In this document: piece after piece, positions 27,002 to 36,355 of the stretch | How positions within the stretch are numbered: the stretch's first letter is position 1 | How the letters are laid out: each line of letters begins with the position of its first letter | NCBI GenBank assembly: GCA_963774455.1 | Contig: CAVZFD010000004.1 | Location: 496,001 to 560,000 of the forward strand | Direction: 5' to 3' | DNA from: DATFVA01 sp963774455 | GTDB lineage: Bacteria; Bacteroidota; Ignavibacteria; Ignavibacteriales; Ignavibacteriaceae | Length of the DNA stretch: 64,000 nt | Position numbers and translations under genes: made by a program | The notes under the pieces: generated by a model | Told to the model about the DNA's origin: nothing | The model's database searches: none | Seen by the model: the letters and a program-made list of their open reading frames with translations, nothing else

Positions 27002-27763
27002 CTAAAACTTGAAAGACAACCCGAACTTTGTGACAGTATCGAGTTTTTTAATTGTATCGGGGGGCCGCGAATCATAACGCAGACTGACGCCGAATGTTAT
27101 ATCCAGGAGATTGCTGAGTTCGGAAACAAACGAGTTATCGGATATAGCCTTGTAGTCATTCCATCCGGTAATTTTAGGTTGGAAGTAAGTTACAGAGACA
27201 AAATTAAAACCATCCTTAAGTAAAACATTGAAGGTTGCGTAGCTGCTGAGCCTGCTCGCATCGGTTATTCTTCCGTGAGATGAGTTAGTAGGGAGGTCGT
27301 ATTCCTCGTGCTCAAACATATATGCCAGTCCGTACCTGATTTTTATACTCTTTTCTGAGAGTAACTTAAGCCGAACGCCTGCCCCAGCAAGTTCTCTTGA
27401 AAGAAGAAGACGTTTCTTATTGTAATTGAACTGCAGGAAAAATTCGAACTGAAGGAAACCGCTAACCGACTGAACGTGTCTAAGGTGAACAAGTGCCTGG
27501 TTGGAAAAGGCTTCCTTATCCTGCCAGCCGTAACCGGCGCTTCCAACGAAAAAAGTGTAGCTTTTCCCCCAATTATAATTTAACCTGGTATCCCCACTGA
27601 TTAACTGGAAATCCGTATTCCCGGTAAATGCGCTAGCACTGATATCAACGTTTCCGGAGAACCCGGTGGAATCATTGTCTGCCCTGAATTTTTCGGTATT
27701 GACCTGGGCAAAGGCGGTAAAGCTGATTAAGATAATCTGAATCAGAAATATTATTGTCTTCAT
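27002..27763 (-). CDS. DUF481 family outer-membrane barrel
   Basis: A 253-residue protein. Signal peptide 1-19 (TAFAQ). Then the DUF481 pattern: GFSGNVDISASAFTGNTD, a series of amphipathic strands with aromatic girdles (FLQFEFFLQFNYNKKRLL, GVRLKLLSEKSIKIRYGL, FEHEEYDLPTNS) and a C-terminal strand ending FGLSFKF with terminal Phe, the BAM signal. Family members such as YdiY are salt- or acid-induced outer-membrane proteins. The phrase VSLRYDSRPPDTIKKLDTVT near the end is family-typical. It sits downstream of no obvious partner; transcription is toward the DUF347 gene, 80 bp away. Confidence 0.85.
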   Translation of the reverse strand: MKTIIFLIQIILISFTAFAQVNTEKFRADNDSTGFSGNVDISASAFTGNTDFQLISGDTRLNYNWGKSYTFFVGSAGYGWQDKEAFSNQALVHLRHVQSVSGFLQFEFFLQFNYNKKRLLLSRELAGAGVRLKLLSEKSIKIRYGLAYMFEHEEYDLPTNSSHGRITDASRLSSYATFNVLLKDGFNFVSVTYFQPKITGWNDYKAISDNSFVSELSNLLDITFGVSLRYDSRPPDTIKKLDTVTKFGLSFKF

Positions 27764-27953
27764 CTTTAATTTTTTTGTTAGAGGAAATTCTAATCTAAAA
27801 ATTAAGAGACATTTATCAAAAGAACATCCTTAAATTGACCGTAAAAAAAGTTTGTCCGTTAAAATAAGGATTTTAAGATAGAATATTTTATATTACCCTA
27901 CTCGGTATTGAAAACCGGCCGCACTATAATTTCCACGTAATTAACACTTTCTG

Positions 27954-27997
27954 ATCGGCCTCTGTTCGGCCTCTGTTCGGCCTCATCTCGGCCTCCA
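27954..27997. repeat. Second 11-bp TCGGCCTCTG-type array
   Basis: Four 11-bp units, ATCGGCCTCTG, TTCGGCCTCTG, TTCGGCCTCAT, CTCGGCCTCCA, same unit and copy number as at 1952. It lies in the 435-bp gap 27764-28198, which holds no gene. Confidence 0.8.
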
Positions 27998-28126
27998 ACT
28001 ACTGCACAACCCCAACAGTACTACTACTATACCCCATCCAGAAAATAGCATATATAAGGATATACCATTTGTATGACCGGATGGGATTGGTACGGGGTTA
28101 ATAAGAAGTAATTACAATAGGTATAA

Positions 28127-28163
28127 CGTGCGGCGGCACATTGCCCAGCGCCGTCCGGCGCTC
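28127..28163. other. GC-rich double hairpin in AT-rich gap
   Basis: GTGC-GGCG-GCAC (28128-28139) and AGCGCC-GTCC-GGCGCT (28147-28162), with CTTTAGGAGGAG following. It lies 36 bp beyond the CYTH stop. Either transcript-end structure or a repeat-family piece; no T-run on either strand. Confidence 0.35.
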
Positions 28164-28198
28164 TTTAGGAGGAGTAACCTGAATTATCCCCGGTTTAT

Positions 28199-28672
28199 TT
28201 ACCATTTACTGAAGGGATTCTGAACAAGGTTGGCGTTCTTGTAGCGGGAGTCTTCGGTTACATCTTCACCGATCCAGTCGGGTTTTTCAAACTTCTGATC
28301 CACAGAATCAAGTTCTATCTCTGCGAGAATTAAGCCGAGGTTTTCACCGAAGAATTCGTCGACATCCCAGGTATTTCCTTTATAACCGATCTTATATCTC
28401 ATTTTTTCGATAAAGGGTTTCAGGCAGAGTTGGTCAATTAAATATGCCGCTTCATCACCCGGTATATCATATTCAAATTCATCGCCGGACCCGTTTTCTT
28501 TCTGTCCTTTTATGGTGAGTTTCCCTTCCTCTCCTTCCAGTCTGACTCTCACAGTCCTTCCCTTTTCCGTGCTTAAATAACCCTGCCTGAACAGGATTCC
28601 CTGGGAATTACCCTTCCATTTATCTGAGGTTACCAAGAACTTTCGCTCGATCTCTATGTTTTGCTTCGCCAT
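28199..28672 (-). CDS. CYTH-domain protein
   Basis: A 157-residue protein from the ATG at 28672. It opens MAKQNIEIERKFLV, the EXEXK signature of CYTH triphosphate tunnel enzymes, with paired basic/acidic tunnel strands (RTVRVRLEG, KLTIKGQ, KMRYKIGY, WDVDEFFGENLGLILAEIEL). Such proteins hydrolyse tripolyphosphate or nucleoside triphosphates using a divalent metal; the substrate here is not known. The frame stays open to 28873, but residues before this ATG translate the GCGGATTG-type repeat array (IRQFAN/IRQFVN phrases) and are not family sequence. Confidence 0.9.
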   Translation of the reverse strand: MAKQNIEIERKFLVTSDKWKGNSQGILFRQGYLSTEKGRTVRVRLEGEEGKLTIKGQKENGSGDEFEYDIPGDEAAYLIDQLCLKPFIEKMRYKIGYKGNTWDVDEFFGENLGLILAEIELDSVDQKFEKPDWIGEDVTEDSRYKNANLVQNPFSKW

Positions 28673-28736
28673 AATTCTATTATTTTTAAGTACAAATCTA
28701 ATTGTTTTGGACAAAAGTTTTAGGGGAATTGGGAGA

Positions 28737-28816
28737 ATTGGCGGATTGACGAATTGGCGGATTGGATGATTGGCGAATTGACGGATTGACGAATTGGCGG
28801 ATTGACGAATTGGCGG
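28737..28816. repeat. Second GCGGATTGA/CGAATTG tandem array
   Basis: About ten degenerate units (GCGGATTGA, CGAATTG, GCGGATTG and variants), same family as 15154-15296. It lies 65 bp upstream of the CYTH start and in the gap before nifJ (28673-29090), where the only other repeat trace is a GATGCTGAAAT fragment at 28898. Confidence 0.75.
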
Positions 28817-29090
28817 TGGAGAATATTGCGGGGGACCAAATTGATGGATGACGACTGGGATATTTGTCGTCAAAATTCACTCCCTTCAGGCGGGATGAAG
28901 ATGCTGAAATATTACACGAAAGTTATCTCAGATGTGAGAATTTGGAATAAATACTCATCTTTTGATTGTCAATACTGGTAAAGCTTTTCCTTTTTTTTCA
29001 TCTTTTTGCATCAAAATAGCTGGTATAAAAATTGGCTCAGTATGTATTCAACATTTTTGCGAATTTCTCAAAAAATTAATGGTAAGGAAA

Positions 29091-32000
29091 ATGGAACGGA
29101 AAAAAGTAACAATTGATGGAAACGAAGCGGCTGCATACGTTGCCTATCATACAAATGAAGTTATTGCTATATACCCCATTACACCCTCATCAAATATGGG
29201 TGAATGGTGCGATGCGTGGTCTGCAGTAGGAAAGAAAAATATATGGGGACTTGTTCCCTCGGTTAGTGAATTACAGAGTGAAGGCGGTGCATCAGGAAGT
29301 GTTCACGGTGCATTACAGACGGGTGCTCTTACAACGACGTTTACAGCAAGTCAGGGACTTTTACTGATGATCCCTAACATGTTCAAGATAGCAGGTGAAT
29401 TAACCTCTGCTGTATTTCATGTTTCCGCCCGTTCAGTGGCCGCACAGGCACTATCGATTTTCGGAGATCACAGTGATGTAATGGCTGCCCGTTCCACAGG
29501 ATTCGGACTTCTTTCATCTAATTCCGTGCAGGAAGTAATGGACTTTGCTCTGATTGCCCAGGCTGCAACGCTTGAAGCAAGGATTCCTTTCGTTCACTTC
29601 TTCGACGGGTTCAGAACTTCACACGAAGTTATGAAAGTTGAACAGCTTTCTCCTGAAGATATGCAGGCGATGATAAATGAAGACCTTGTGATAGCACACA
29701 GAAACCGCGCACTTTCTTCTGATCACCCCGTGCTTAGAGGTACTGCCCAGAATCCTGATGTATTTTTCCAGGCTCGTGAAACTGTTAATCCTTTTTATGA
29801 TGCCTGTCCGGGTATCGTTCAGAAACAAATGGATAAATTCGCTGAACTGACCGGCAGATCCTATCACCTTTTTGATTATGTCGGTGCCCCTGATGCAGAA
29901 AAAATTATTGTAATGATGGGTTCGGGTGCTGAGGCCGCGGACGAAACTGTGAGATATCTCCAGTCGAAGGAAGAAAAGGTTGGACTGTTAAAAGTACGAT
30001 TATACCGCCCATTCTCAATTGAACATTTTATAAATGCTCTGCCAGCCACCACAAAATCTATCGTGGTGCTCGACAGAACCAAAGAGCCAGGTGCTTCCGG
30101 TGAACCTCTTTACCTTGATATAGTTAACGCAATTTCCGAAATGTATAATGAAGGAACCCTTCCTTTCGGGTACCCTAAAATCATTGGAGGACGTTATGGT
30201 TTATCTTCCAAAGAATTTACTCCAGCAATGGTTAAAGCTGTACTTGATCAGCTTAAAGAAGTAAAACCGAAGAATCACTTCACCGTTGGAATTATTGACG
30301 ACGTTACTAACACAAGTCTTGATGTTGATGCCTCATTCTCCGTTGAAGCTGATGAAACCTTCAAAGGCAAGTTCTACGGACTCGGCGCGGATGGTACTGT
30401 TGGTGCAAATAAAAACTCCATTAAAATCATCGGTGAAGGTACCGATTATTTCGCCCAGGGCTACTTTGTTTACGATTCCAAGAAATCAGGTTCCGGAACA
30501 GTATCTCACCTTCGCTTCGGACCAAAGGAAATAAAATCAACTTACCTGATAAATAAAGCTAATTTTATTGCATGCCATGTACAGGTGTTCCTGGATAAAA
30601 TGGACATGCTTTATGAAGCTGTTGAAGGCGCAACCTTCCTCTTGAACACAAAAGTTCCGAAAGAACAAGTATGGGATTCACTTCCTGAAAAAGTTCAGAA
30701 GGATCTTATCAATAAAAAGATGAAACTTTATGCGATTGATGCATATAAAGTAGCCGACGAAACAGGAATGGGTGTAAGGATTAACACAATAATGCAGACG
30801 TGCTTCTTTGCAATTTCCAATATCTTCCCTAAAGAAGAAGCAATTGCGATGATTAAGAAATCGATTAAAAAGACTTACGGAGCCAAAGGCGATAAGATTG
30901 TTGAAATGAACTTCAATGCCGTTGACCAGACGCTCTCGAACCTGTTTGAAATAGAAATACCTGATCAAGTTACCAGCAACGCCCAGCTTCAGCCCGCTGT
31001 CGCAGGCAAAGTTCCTGAATTTGTAAGGGAAGTAACTGCAGAAATAATTGCAGGTAAAGGTGATATGATTCCTGTAAGCAAGTTTCCAATTGACGGAACT
31101 TATCCAACAGGTACTGCTCAATATGAAAAGAGAAATATCGCGCTTGAAGTTCCTGTATGGGATGATGAAATATGTATACAATGCAACAAATGCGTTATTG
31201 TTTGTCCTCATGCAACCATACGCTCCAAAGTATTTGAAGAGAGCTATCTGAAAGATGCTCCTGCCGATTTCAAAGCAGTAAAATTCAGGGCAAAAGATTA
31301 CGGCGAAGGTCTATACTATTCACTGCAGGTTGCTGTAGAGGACTGCACAGGATGCTCGCTATGCGTTGATGTTTGTCCTGTTAAAAATAAAAAAGAAGTG
31401 AAGCTGAAAGCAATAAATATGCAAGAACAGATTCCGCTGAGGGAAACAGAAAGAGCAAACTGGGATTTCTTCCTCACACTGCCTGAACTCGACAGAACGA
31501 AAATAAATGTAAGCAAAGTTAAAGATTCACAGTTCCTTCAGCCCCTGTTTGAATTCTCCGGCGCCTGCTCAGGCTGCGGTGAGACTCCCTATGTTAAGCT
31601 TGTAAGCCAGCTATTCGGCGATCGTATGGTTGTGGCTAATGCAACGGGATGTTCTTCAATTTACGGCGGCAACCTGCCTACCACTCCATGGGCAAAGGAT
31701 AATAACGGAAGAGGACCAGCGTGGTCAAATTCACTATTTGAGGATAATGCTGAATTCGGTTTCGGGTTCAGACTTGCAATCGATAAACATAATGACCAGG
31801 CTAAGATGCTGCTAAGGAAACACGTTGCTGAACTTGGAGAAGAGCTGGTAAACGGACTGCTTAACGCAGATCAGAAGGACGAAGCAGGAATATATGAACA
31901 GCGCGAAAGAGTAAATGAGCTGAGAGAAAAACTGAAAGCTAAAATGAACAATGGTCTTGATTCAGAAGCCAGGAAAGATTTTGTTCATCTTGAGAGCCTT

Positions 32001-32681
32001 GCTGATTACCTTGTTAAGAAGTCAGTATGGATAATGGGCGGCGACGGATGGGCTTATGATATCGGATACGGCGGACTGGATCACGTACTGGCTTCAGGTA
32101 AGAATGTAAACGTGCTTGTACTGGATACCGAAGTTTATTCTAATACAGGTGGACAGATGTCGAAATCTACTCCCCGCGGTGCTGTTGCTAAATTTGCCGC
32201 GGCAGGTAAACCAATGGCTAAGAAAGATCTGGGCCTGATGGCGATGAGTTACGGTAATGTTTATGTTGCCAAAGTTGCTATGGGTTCTAATGATACGCAG
32301 ACTCTCAGGGCGTTCCTTGAAGCCGAGGCTTATGACGGACCTTCACTTATAATTGCATACAGCCATTGCATCGCTCACGGTATAAATATGGGTACGGCTA
32401 TGCAGAACCAGAAAGCAGCAGTCGATTCAGGTTACTGGCCTCTCTTCAGGTATAACCCTGATGAAGCAGCTGCCGGTAAGAATCCGTTTAAGCTTGAGTC
32501 CAAGGGACTTAAGATACCTTTGAAAGACTATGCATACCTTGAGACAAGATATAAAATGCTTACAAAATCTCATCCAACTGAAGCTGAGAATCTAATGAAG
32601 GAAGCACAGCAAGATGTTGTAACGAAGTGGAAATTGTATGAGAAGATGGCTGAAGATAGTAAGCCAGGAAATAAAGAATAA
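29091..32681 (+). CDS. nifJ: Pyruvate:ferredoxin (flavodoxin) oxidoreductase
   Basis: An approximately 1196-residue single-chain PFOR from the ATG at 29091 (AAGGAAA just upstream). A TTG-initiated extension from 28962 is rejected because family similarity begins at KKVTIDGNEAAAYVAYHTNE. Domain order: pyruvate/TPP domain I with YPITPSSNMGEW, domain II, gamma domain, EKR segment, two 4Fe-4S clusters (CIQCNKCVIVCPH and CTGCSLCVDVCPVKN), and C-terminal TPP domain (CSGCGETPYVKL, ATGCSSIYGGN, GGDGWAYDIGYGGLDH, YSNTGGQ). It makes acetyl-CoA, CO2 and reduced ferredoxin, or runs in reverse for CO2 fixation. The pyrD-like gene follows by 34 bp. Confidence 0.97.
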   Translation: MERKKVTIDGNEAAAYVAYHTNEVIAIYPITPSSNMGEWCDAWSAVGKKNIWGLVPSVSELQSEGGASGSVHGALQTGALTTTFTASQGLLLMIPNMFKIAGELTSAVFHVSARSVAAQALSIFGDHSDVMAARSTGFGLLSSNSVQEVMDFALIAQAATLEARIPFVHFFDGFRTSHEVMKVEQLSPEDMQAMINEDLVIAHRNRALSSDHPVLRGTAQNPDVFFQARETVNPFYDACPGIVQKQMDKFAELTGRSYHLFDYVGAPDAEKIIVMMGSGAEAADETVRYLQSKEEKVGLLKVRLYRPFSIEHFINALPATTKSIVVLDRTKEPGASGEPLYLDIVNAISEMYNEGTLPFGYPKIIGGRYGLSSKEFTPAMVKAVLDQLKEVKPKNHFTVGIIDDVTNTSLDVDASFSVEADETFKGKFYGLGADGTVGANKNSIKIIGEGTDYFAQGYFVYDSKKSGSGTVSHLRFGPKEIKSTYLINKANFIACHVQVFLDKMDMLYEAVEGATFLLNTKVPKEQVWDSLPEKVQKDLINKKMKLYAIDAYKVADETGMGVRINTIMQTCFFAISNIFPKEEAIAMIKKSIKKTYGAKGDKIVEMNFNAVDQTLSNLFEIEIPDQVTSNAQLQPAVAGKVPEFVREVTAEIIAGKGDMIPVSKFPIDGTYPTGTAQYEKRNIALEVPVWDDEICIQCNKCVIVCPHATIRSKVFEESYLKDAPADFKAVKFRAKDYGEGLYYSLQVAVEDCTGCSLCVDVCPVKNKKEVKLKAINMQEQIPLRETERANWDFFLTLPELDRTKINVSKVKDSQFLQPLFEFSGACSGCGETPYVKLVSQLFGDRMVVANATGCSSIYGGNLPTTPWAKDNNGRGPAWSNSLFEDNAEFGFGFRLAIDKHNDQAKMLLRKHVAELGEELVNGLLNADQKDEAGIYEQRERVNELREKLKAKMNNGLDSEARKDFVHLESLADYLVKKSVWIMGGDGWAYDIGYGGLDHVLASGKNVNVLVLDTEVYSNTGGQMSKSTPRGAVAKFAAAGKPMAKKDLGLMAMSYGNVYVAKVAMGSNDTQTLRAFLEAEAYDGPSLIIAYSHCIAHGINMGTAMQNQKAAVDSGYWPLFRYNPDEAAAGKNPFKLESKGLKIPLKDYAYLETRYKMLTKSHPTEAENLMKEAQQDVVTKWKLYEKMAEDSKPGNKE

Positions 32682-32715
32682 GAATTATTGAAGAATAAAA
32701 TTAAAGGAAACTAAA

Positions 32716-33708
32716 ATGGATCTTTCAACAAACTATCTGGGTTTGCAGCTAAAAAATCCAATAGTCCCATCAGCAAGTCCATTATCCGAAGATATTTCGA
32801 ATATTAAATTAATGGAAGATGCAGGAGCCGCTGCAGTGGTTCTCTACTCGCTCTTTGAAGAGCAGATCGAACACGAATCGCTTGAGTTGAATTATTTCAC
32901 CACGATACACAACGAGAGCAGCGCGGAAGCAACCTCTTATTACCCGGAACCTTTTGAATTCAAGACGGGTCCCGATGAATACCTGGAACATATCAGGAAA
33001 GCCAAAGACGCGGTTGAAATTCCTGTCATCGCCAGCCTCAATGGTAAATCTTTAGGCGGATGGGTTGATTATGCAAAGAAAATAGAATCCGCAGGAGCCG
33101 ATGCTCTTGAGCTGAATATTTACCTGCTGGCTGCTGATATTGTGAAGAATAGTACATCTATTGAAAAAGACTATGTTGATATAGTGAAGGCTGTTACCTC
33201 GGGCATAAACATTCCTGTTGCCGTTAAGATGCATCCTTATTTCAGTTCAGTGGCTAATATGGCATCACAACTGGATAAGGCAGGCGCAAAAGGACTGGTA
33301 TTATTCAACAGGTTTTACCAGCCTGATATAGATCTTGAGACCCTTGAAGTTACGCCTAACGTTCTGCTGAGTACCTCTATGTCGATGCGGCTGCCGTTAA
33401 GGTGGATAGCAATGCTTTACAAAAAAGTTAATGCCGACCTGGCTGCAACAAGCGGTATTTATTCTGAGGCCGATGTAATTAAGATGATTATGGTTGGTGC
33501 CAAAGTAACACAAATGCTCTCCTGCCTGCTCAAATTCGGAATTGGTCATATTTCAGATGTGCTGACCAAGCTCAAATTCTGGATGGAAGTTAATGAGTAT
33601 GAATCTATTGAAATAATGCGCGGAAGCATGAGTTATATGAATGTTGCGGATCCTTCTGTATTTGAGCGTGCTAATTATATGAAGCTTCTGCATTCGTACA
33701 ACAAGTAG
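32716..33708 (+). CDS. Dihydroorotate-dehydrogenase-like flavoprotein (nifJ partner)
   Basis: A 330-residue TIM-barrel protein of the PyrD superfamily. The N-terminal STNYLGLQLKNPIVPSASPL matches the family, and FMN-binding segments are recognisable (IPVIASLNG, IPVAVKMHPY, LAATSGIYSEADVIKMI). The usual NxSCPN active-site loop is replaced by ELNIYLLAAD, so the catalytic Cys/Ser is missing and true dihydroorotate dehydrogenase activity is unlikely. Such genes are commonly found beside nifJ in cyanobacteria and green-sulfur relatives, where the role is unknown; an electron-transfer role is speculation. It ends at a strong terminator. Confidence 0.85.
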   Translation: MDLSTNYLGLQLKNPIVPSASPLSEDISNIKLMEDAGAAAVVLYSLFEEQIEHESLELNYFTTIHNESSAEATSYYPEPFEFKTGPDEYLEHIRKAKDAVEIPVIASLNGKSLGGWVDYAKKIESAGADALELNIYLLAADIVKNSTSIEKDYVDIVKAVTSGINIPVAVKMHPYFSSVANMASQLDKAGAKGLVLFNRFYQPDIDLETLEVTPNVLLSTSMSMRLPLRWIAMLYKKVNADLAATSGIYSEADVIKMIMVGAKVTQMLSCLLKFGIGHISDVLTKLKFWMEVNEYESIEIMRGSMSYMNVADPSVFERANYMKLLHSYNK

Positions 33709-33728
33709 TAATTATTAAGGATGGGTTA

Positions 33729-33760
33729 AAAAGCTGCCGCACCATGGCAGCTTTTTTTTT
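33729..33760 (+). terminator. Intrinsic terminator of the nifJ operon
   Basis: AAGCTGCC (33731-33738), loop GCACCAT, GGCAGCTT (33746-33753) and a run of nine T. It lies 22 bp past the PyrD-like stop. Confidence 0.92.
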
Positions 33761-33908
33761 ATATTCACTTTGACGATGGGTGGGGAGGATTGTTATTGAT
33801 GTCACAGTAACTATGCTATATGATTCATTTAGCACCCATATCATCATCAGGAAGGGATAATCTTCGTAACTTCAAGTCTGTAAAAGAAGGTAGAACAAGA
33901 ACTTACAA

Positions 33909-35684
33909 ATGTACCCCATAAAAGATTATTACCTTACAGGCGACCTTCACTCAGCCGCCCTGATTTCAAAGAGTTGTTCGGTAGATTGGCTATGTTTTCC
34001 GAATTTTGATTCATCCAGTATTTTCGGTTCACTGCTTGATAAGAATGGAGGAACTTTCAAAGTCGAAATGCCCGATTATACTATAGGAAGTAATTATGTA
34101 GAGAATACAGGAATTGTAGAATTCAGGTTCAAAAGGAAAAAAGAGGAATTTCACGTTCATGATTTTATGGTTCCTCAGGAAGTTAATGAGTGCAACAATC
34201 ATTTCTTTGTGAGAAAGCTGATCGGAGTTAAGGGCAGCAATACCATAAAGCTGCTTTATGATCCTAAACCCGATTACGCGAGGAAGAATCCCGACTTAAG
34301 GATAAAGGGAACAACAATACAGGTAAAAGACGAAGAAAACACCCTTATGCTCCACTTACCCAAAAATACCAAAATTGAAAAGAGAGCATTGGTTTATGAG
34401 CTTACGATAACTTTAGAAGAAGGAGCAGAAGTAAACCTTTTACTTGAATATATACTTAAGAATCATAACTCATCCTATAAGGGGCAGGATCTGGAAAAGT
34501 CGACGAATAACTTCTGGGAAGAATGGGTTGCTAAAGGACACTTCTTTGATTTTTATAAAGATCAGCTTATAAGATCCCTAATCACCTTAAAGATGATGCT
34601 CTTTTATCCTACAGGTGCAATAGTAGCAGCACCAACGACCTCTTTACCGGAAGAGATCGGCGGTGTAAGGAATTGGGATTACAGGTATGTTTGGGTCCGC
34701 GACGCAACATTCACCTTATATGCTTTTCATATTGCAGATTATACAGAAGAAGCCGAGGGTTTCTTCAATTTTGTTCGAAATATTGCACTGAGGCATAAGG
34801 AAGAGAACTTTGATATCAACACTGTCTATACCATATGGGGAGACCGTGCACCAACAGAAGTTGAACTTGGAATGAAGGGATATCAGAATTCATCTCCCGT
34901 AAGGATAGGGAATAATGCGACGAACCAGCTGCAGCTTGATGTATACGGAACCCTGATTGATGCTCATTATTTTATGGCTAAAAATCAGAAGGATGATATC
35001 ATTTTGGATAAAAAGGCAATAATGGCGCTTGTAGAAAAAATCAGGATGAAGTGGAAGGACGTGGACAGCGGGATATGGGAAGTTAGGAAACACCAATATC
35101 ATTACACCTACAGCAAAGTTATGTGCTGGGTGGGGATAGACAGAGCTTTGAGGATGAAGGATGACATGGGATTGACAAAAGAGGAAACTGATGATTTAAG
35201 AGAACTTCGCGCCGAAATTTATAACTGGATCTGGGAAAACTGCTATGATTCAAAAAAAGAAAACCTGATGCAGTATGCCGGCGGAGAAAATGTTGATGCC
35301 GCAAATTTTTTGTTTGTGCTCGTCCAGTTTCTTAACCGGGATGATGATATTACCAGGAAAATTATGGAAAATACCTTCAATGAACTTAGCAAAAATAAAA
35401 TTTTTGTATACCGGTATCGTACAGACGACGGACTTAAAGGAGAAGACAATTCCTTCATCCTATGTATGTATTGGTACATATCCGCCCTGGCCATAATGAA
35501 TAAAATAGATAAATCCTCTTCATTTTTTAAATCATTTGAAAAGTTTATGAGTGATACAGGTCTGATCTCCGAACAAATAAATGCGCATTCAGGAGAATAT
35601 GTCGGAAATCATCCACAGGCGTTTTCTCATCTCGGGCTTGTGATGTCCGCATATTATCTCAACAGATATGGAAATAAGGGATGA
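33909..35684 (+). CDS. Glycoside hydrolase family 15 protein (glucoamylase/trehalase-like)
   Basis: A 591-residue protein without a signal peptide, so cytosolic. An N-terminal beta domain (about 1-215, starting YPIKDYYLTGDLHSAALIS with VDWLCFPNFDSSSIFGSLLD) precedes an alpha/alpha barrel. GH15 hallmarks: LPEEIGGVRNWDYRYVWVRD (general-acid region), WGDRAPTEVEL, the YSKVMCWVGIDRAL helix and a late ISEQINAHSGEYVGNHPQAF carrying the catalytic base. Bacterial members with this layout hydrolyse trehalose or alpha-1,4 glucans; which is undecided. The next genes include a GH63-like enzyme on the other strand and a sugar importer, suggesting a glucan/trehalose role. Confidence 0.9.
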   Translation: MYPIKDYYLTGDLHSAALISKSCSVDWLCFPNFDSSSIFGSLLDKNGGTFKVEMPDYTIGSNYVENTGIVEFRFKRKKEEFHVHDFMVPQEVNECNNHFFVRKLIGVKGSNTIKLLYDPKPDYARKNPDLRIKGTTIQVKDEENTLMLHLPKNTKIEKRALVYELTITLEEGAEVNLLLEYILKNHNSSYKGQDLEKSTNNFWEEWVAKGHFFDFYKDQLIRSLITLKMMLFYPTGAIVAAPTTSLPEEIGGVRNWDYRYVWVRDATFTLYAFHIADYTEEAEGFFNFVRNIALRHKEENFDINTVYTIWGDRAPTEVELGMKGYQNSSPVRIGNNATNQLQLDVYGTLIDAHYFMAKNQKDDIILDKKAIMALVEKIRMKWKDVDSGIWEVRKHQYHYTYSKVMCWVGIDRALRMKDDMGLTKEETDDLRELRAEIYNWIWENCYDSKKENLMQYAGGENVDAANFLFVLVQFLNRDDDITRKIMENTFNELSKNKIFVYRYRTDDGLKGEDNSFILCMYWYISALAIMNKIDKSSSFFKSFEKFMSDTGLISEQINAHSGEYVGNHPQAFSHLGLVMSAYYLNRYGNKG

Positions 35685-35792
35685 TTTTATTACTCCGGGA
35701 ACATTCAGAGGCTGAAAATTGTTAATATAAAGTGATCTGATATAGGAGGTTTGACAAAAATCCACGAAATATTCAATTTCGTACCGAAATAC

Positions 35793-35823
35793 TTGTTTTT
35801 ATTTGCCGATGTAATTACTTTTG
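35793..35823 (+). promoter_or_regulatory. Bacteroidota-type promoter candidate
   Basis: TTG at 35793-35795, 20-bp spacer, TACTTTTG at 35816-35823, fitting the TTG/TAnnTTTG consensus known from Bacteroidota. TTGCG-TAG-CGCAA (35821-35833) overlaps the presumed start as a possible operator. Pattern match only. Confidence 0.35.
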
Positions 35824-35881
35824 CGTAGCGCAATTTACCCCCTACACAGATATAATAAATACGATAAACAATCAATTGTTG

Positions 35882-36136
35882 ATGAGCAATATGCCCAAGA
35901 TAAACCTAACTAATAAACCGACCGTGGAGCAGGTAAGAATCCTAAAGGATTACCTTAGCAGGAGATCACAGCACGACGGTCAGGGGGATATAAAGCTGAG
36001 CCAGGTTATCAAAAGATTTAAACATAAATCTTTGATGTCTGATAAAGACAAAATGGCTCATTTCAGAAAGCTCCTAAGGTTGGCTTCTGATGCAGCAGAA
36101 AAAACCAAAAAGGAAGAGAAAAAAGAAGGAATGTAG
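35882..36136 (+). CDS. Small basic protein of unknown function
   Basis: About 84 residues from the ATG at 35882 (TTG codons at 35876 and 35879 and an ATG at 35891 are alternatives). Very Lys/Arg-rich throughout (RRSQHDGQGDIKLS, RFKHKSLMS, EKTKKEEKKEG), mostly helical, no signal peptide and no recognised family. A promoter-like pair lies 60-90 bp upstream. The composition suggests nucleic-acid or polyanion contact, which is inference. Confidence 0.5.
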   Translation: MSNMPKINLTNKPTVEQVRILKDYLSRRSQHDGQGDIKLSQVIKRFKHKSLMSDKDKMAHFRKLLRLASDAAEKTKKEEKKEGM

Positions 36137-36252
36137 GGGAAACCCATTCCTGTTATTTCCGGACAATGACAAGCTGGATCCCTTATGAAGATTATACATC
36201 CTCATAAATATCAGCTAATTATATCCTTCTCACCTTCAGGTTTATTAATACT

Positions 36253-36272
36253 GGAATTCATCCAGGAATTCC
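36253..36272. terminator. Hairpin between convergent genes
   Basis: GGAATTC (36253-36259), loop ATCCAG, GAATTCC (36266-36272), no T-run. A second small stem TCCATC/GATGGA is at about 36327-36346. Either may help end convergent transcripts. Confidence 0.35.
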
Positions 36273-36355
36273 TGTTTATTATATTTCTGATATCATACCT
36301 ATGAGCCGGAACATAGTAAGGACATCCATCCGTATGTAGATGGAGATAGTTTAAT

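Noticed and set aside
28673..28873. 67-residue N-terminal extension of the CYTH protein
   Set aside because: It only translates the tandem array; family similarity starts at the ATG at 28672.
28962..29090. TTG-initiated N-terminal extension of nifJ
   Set aside because: Not family sequence; the ATG at 29091 has AAGGAAA in front and gives the normal PFOR start.
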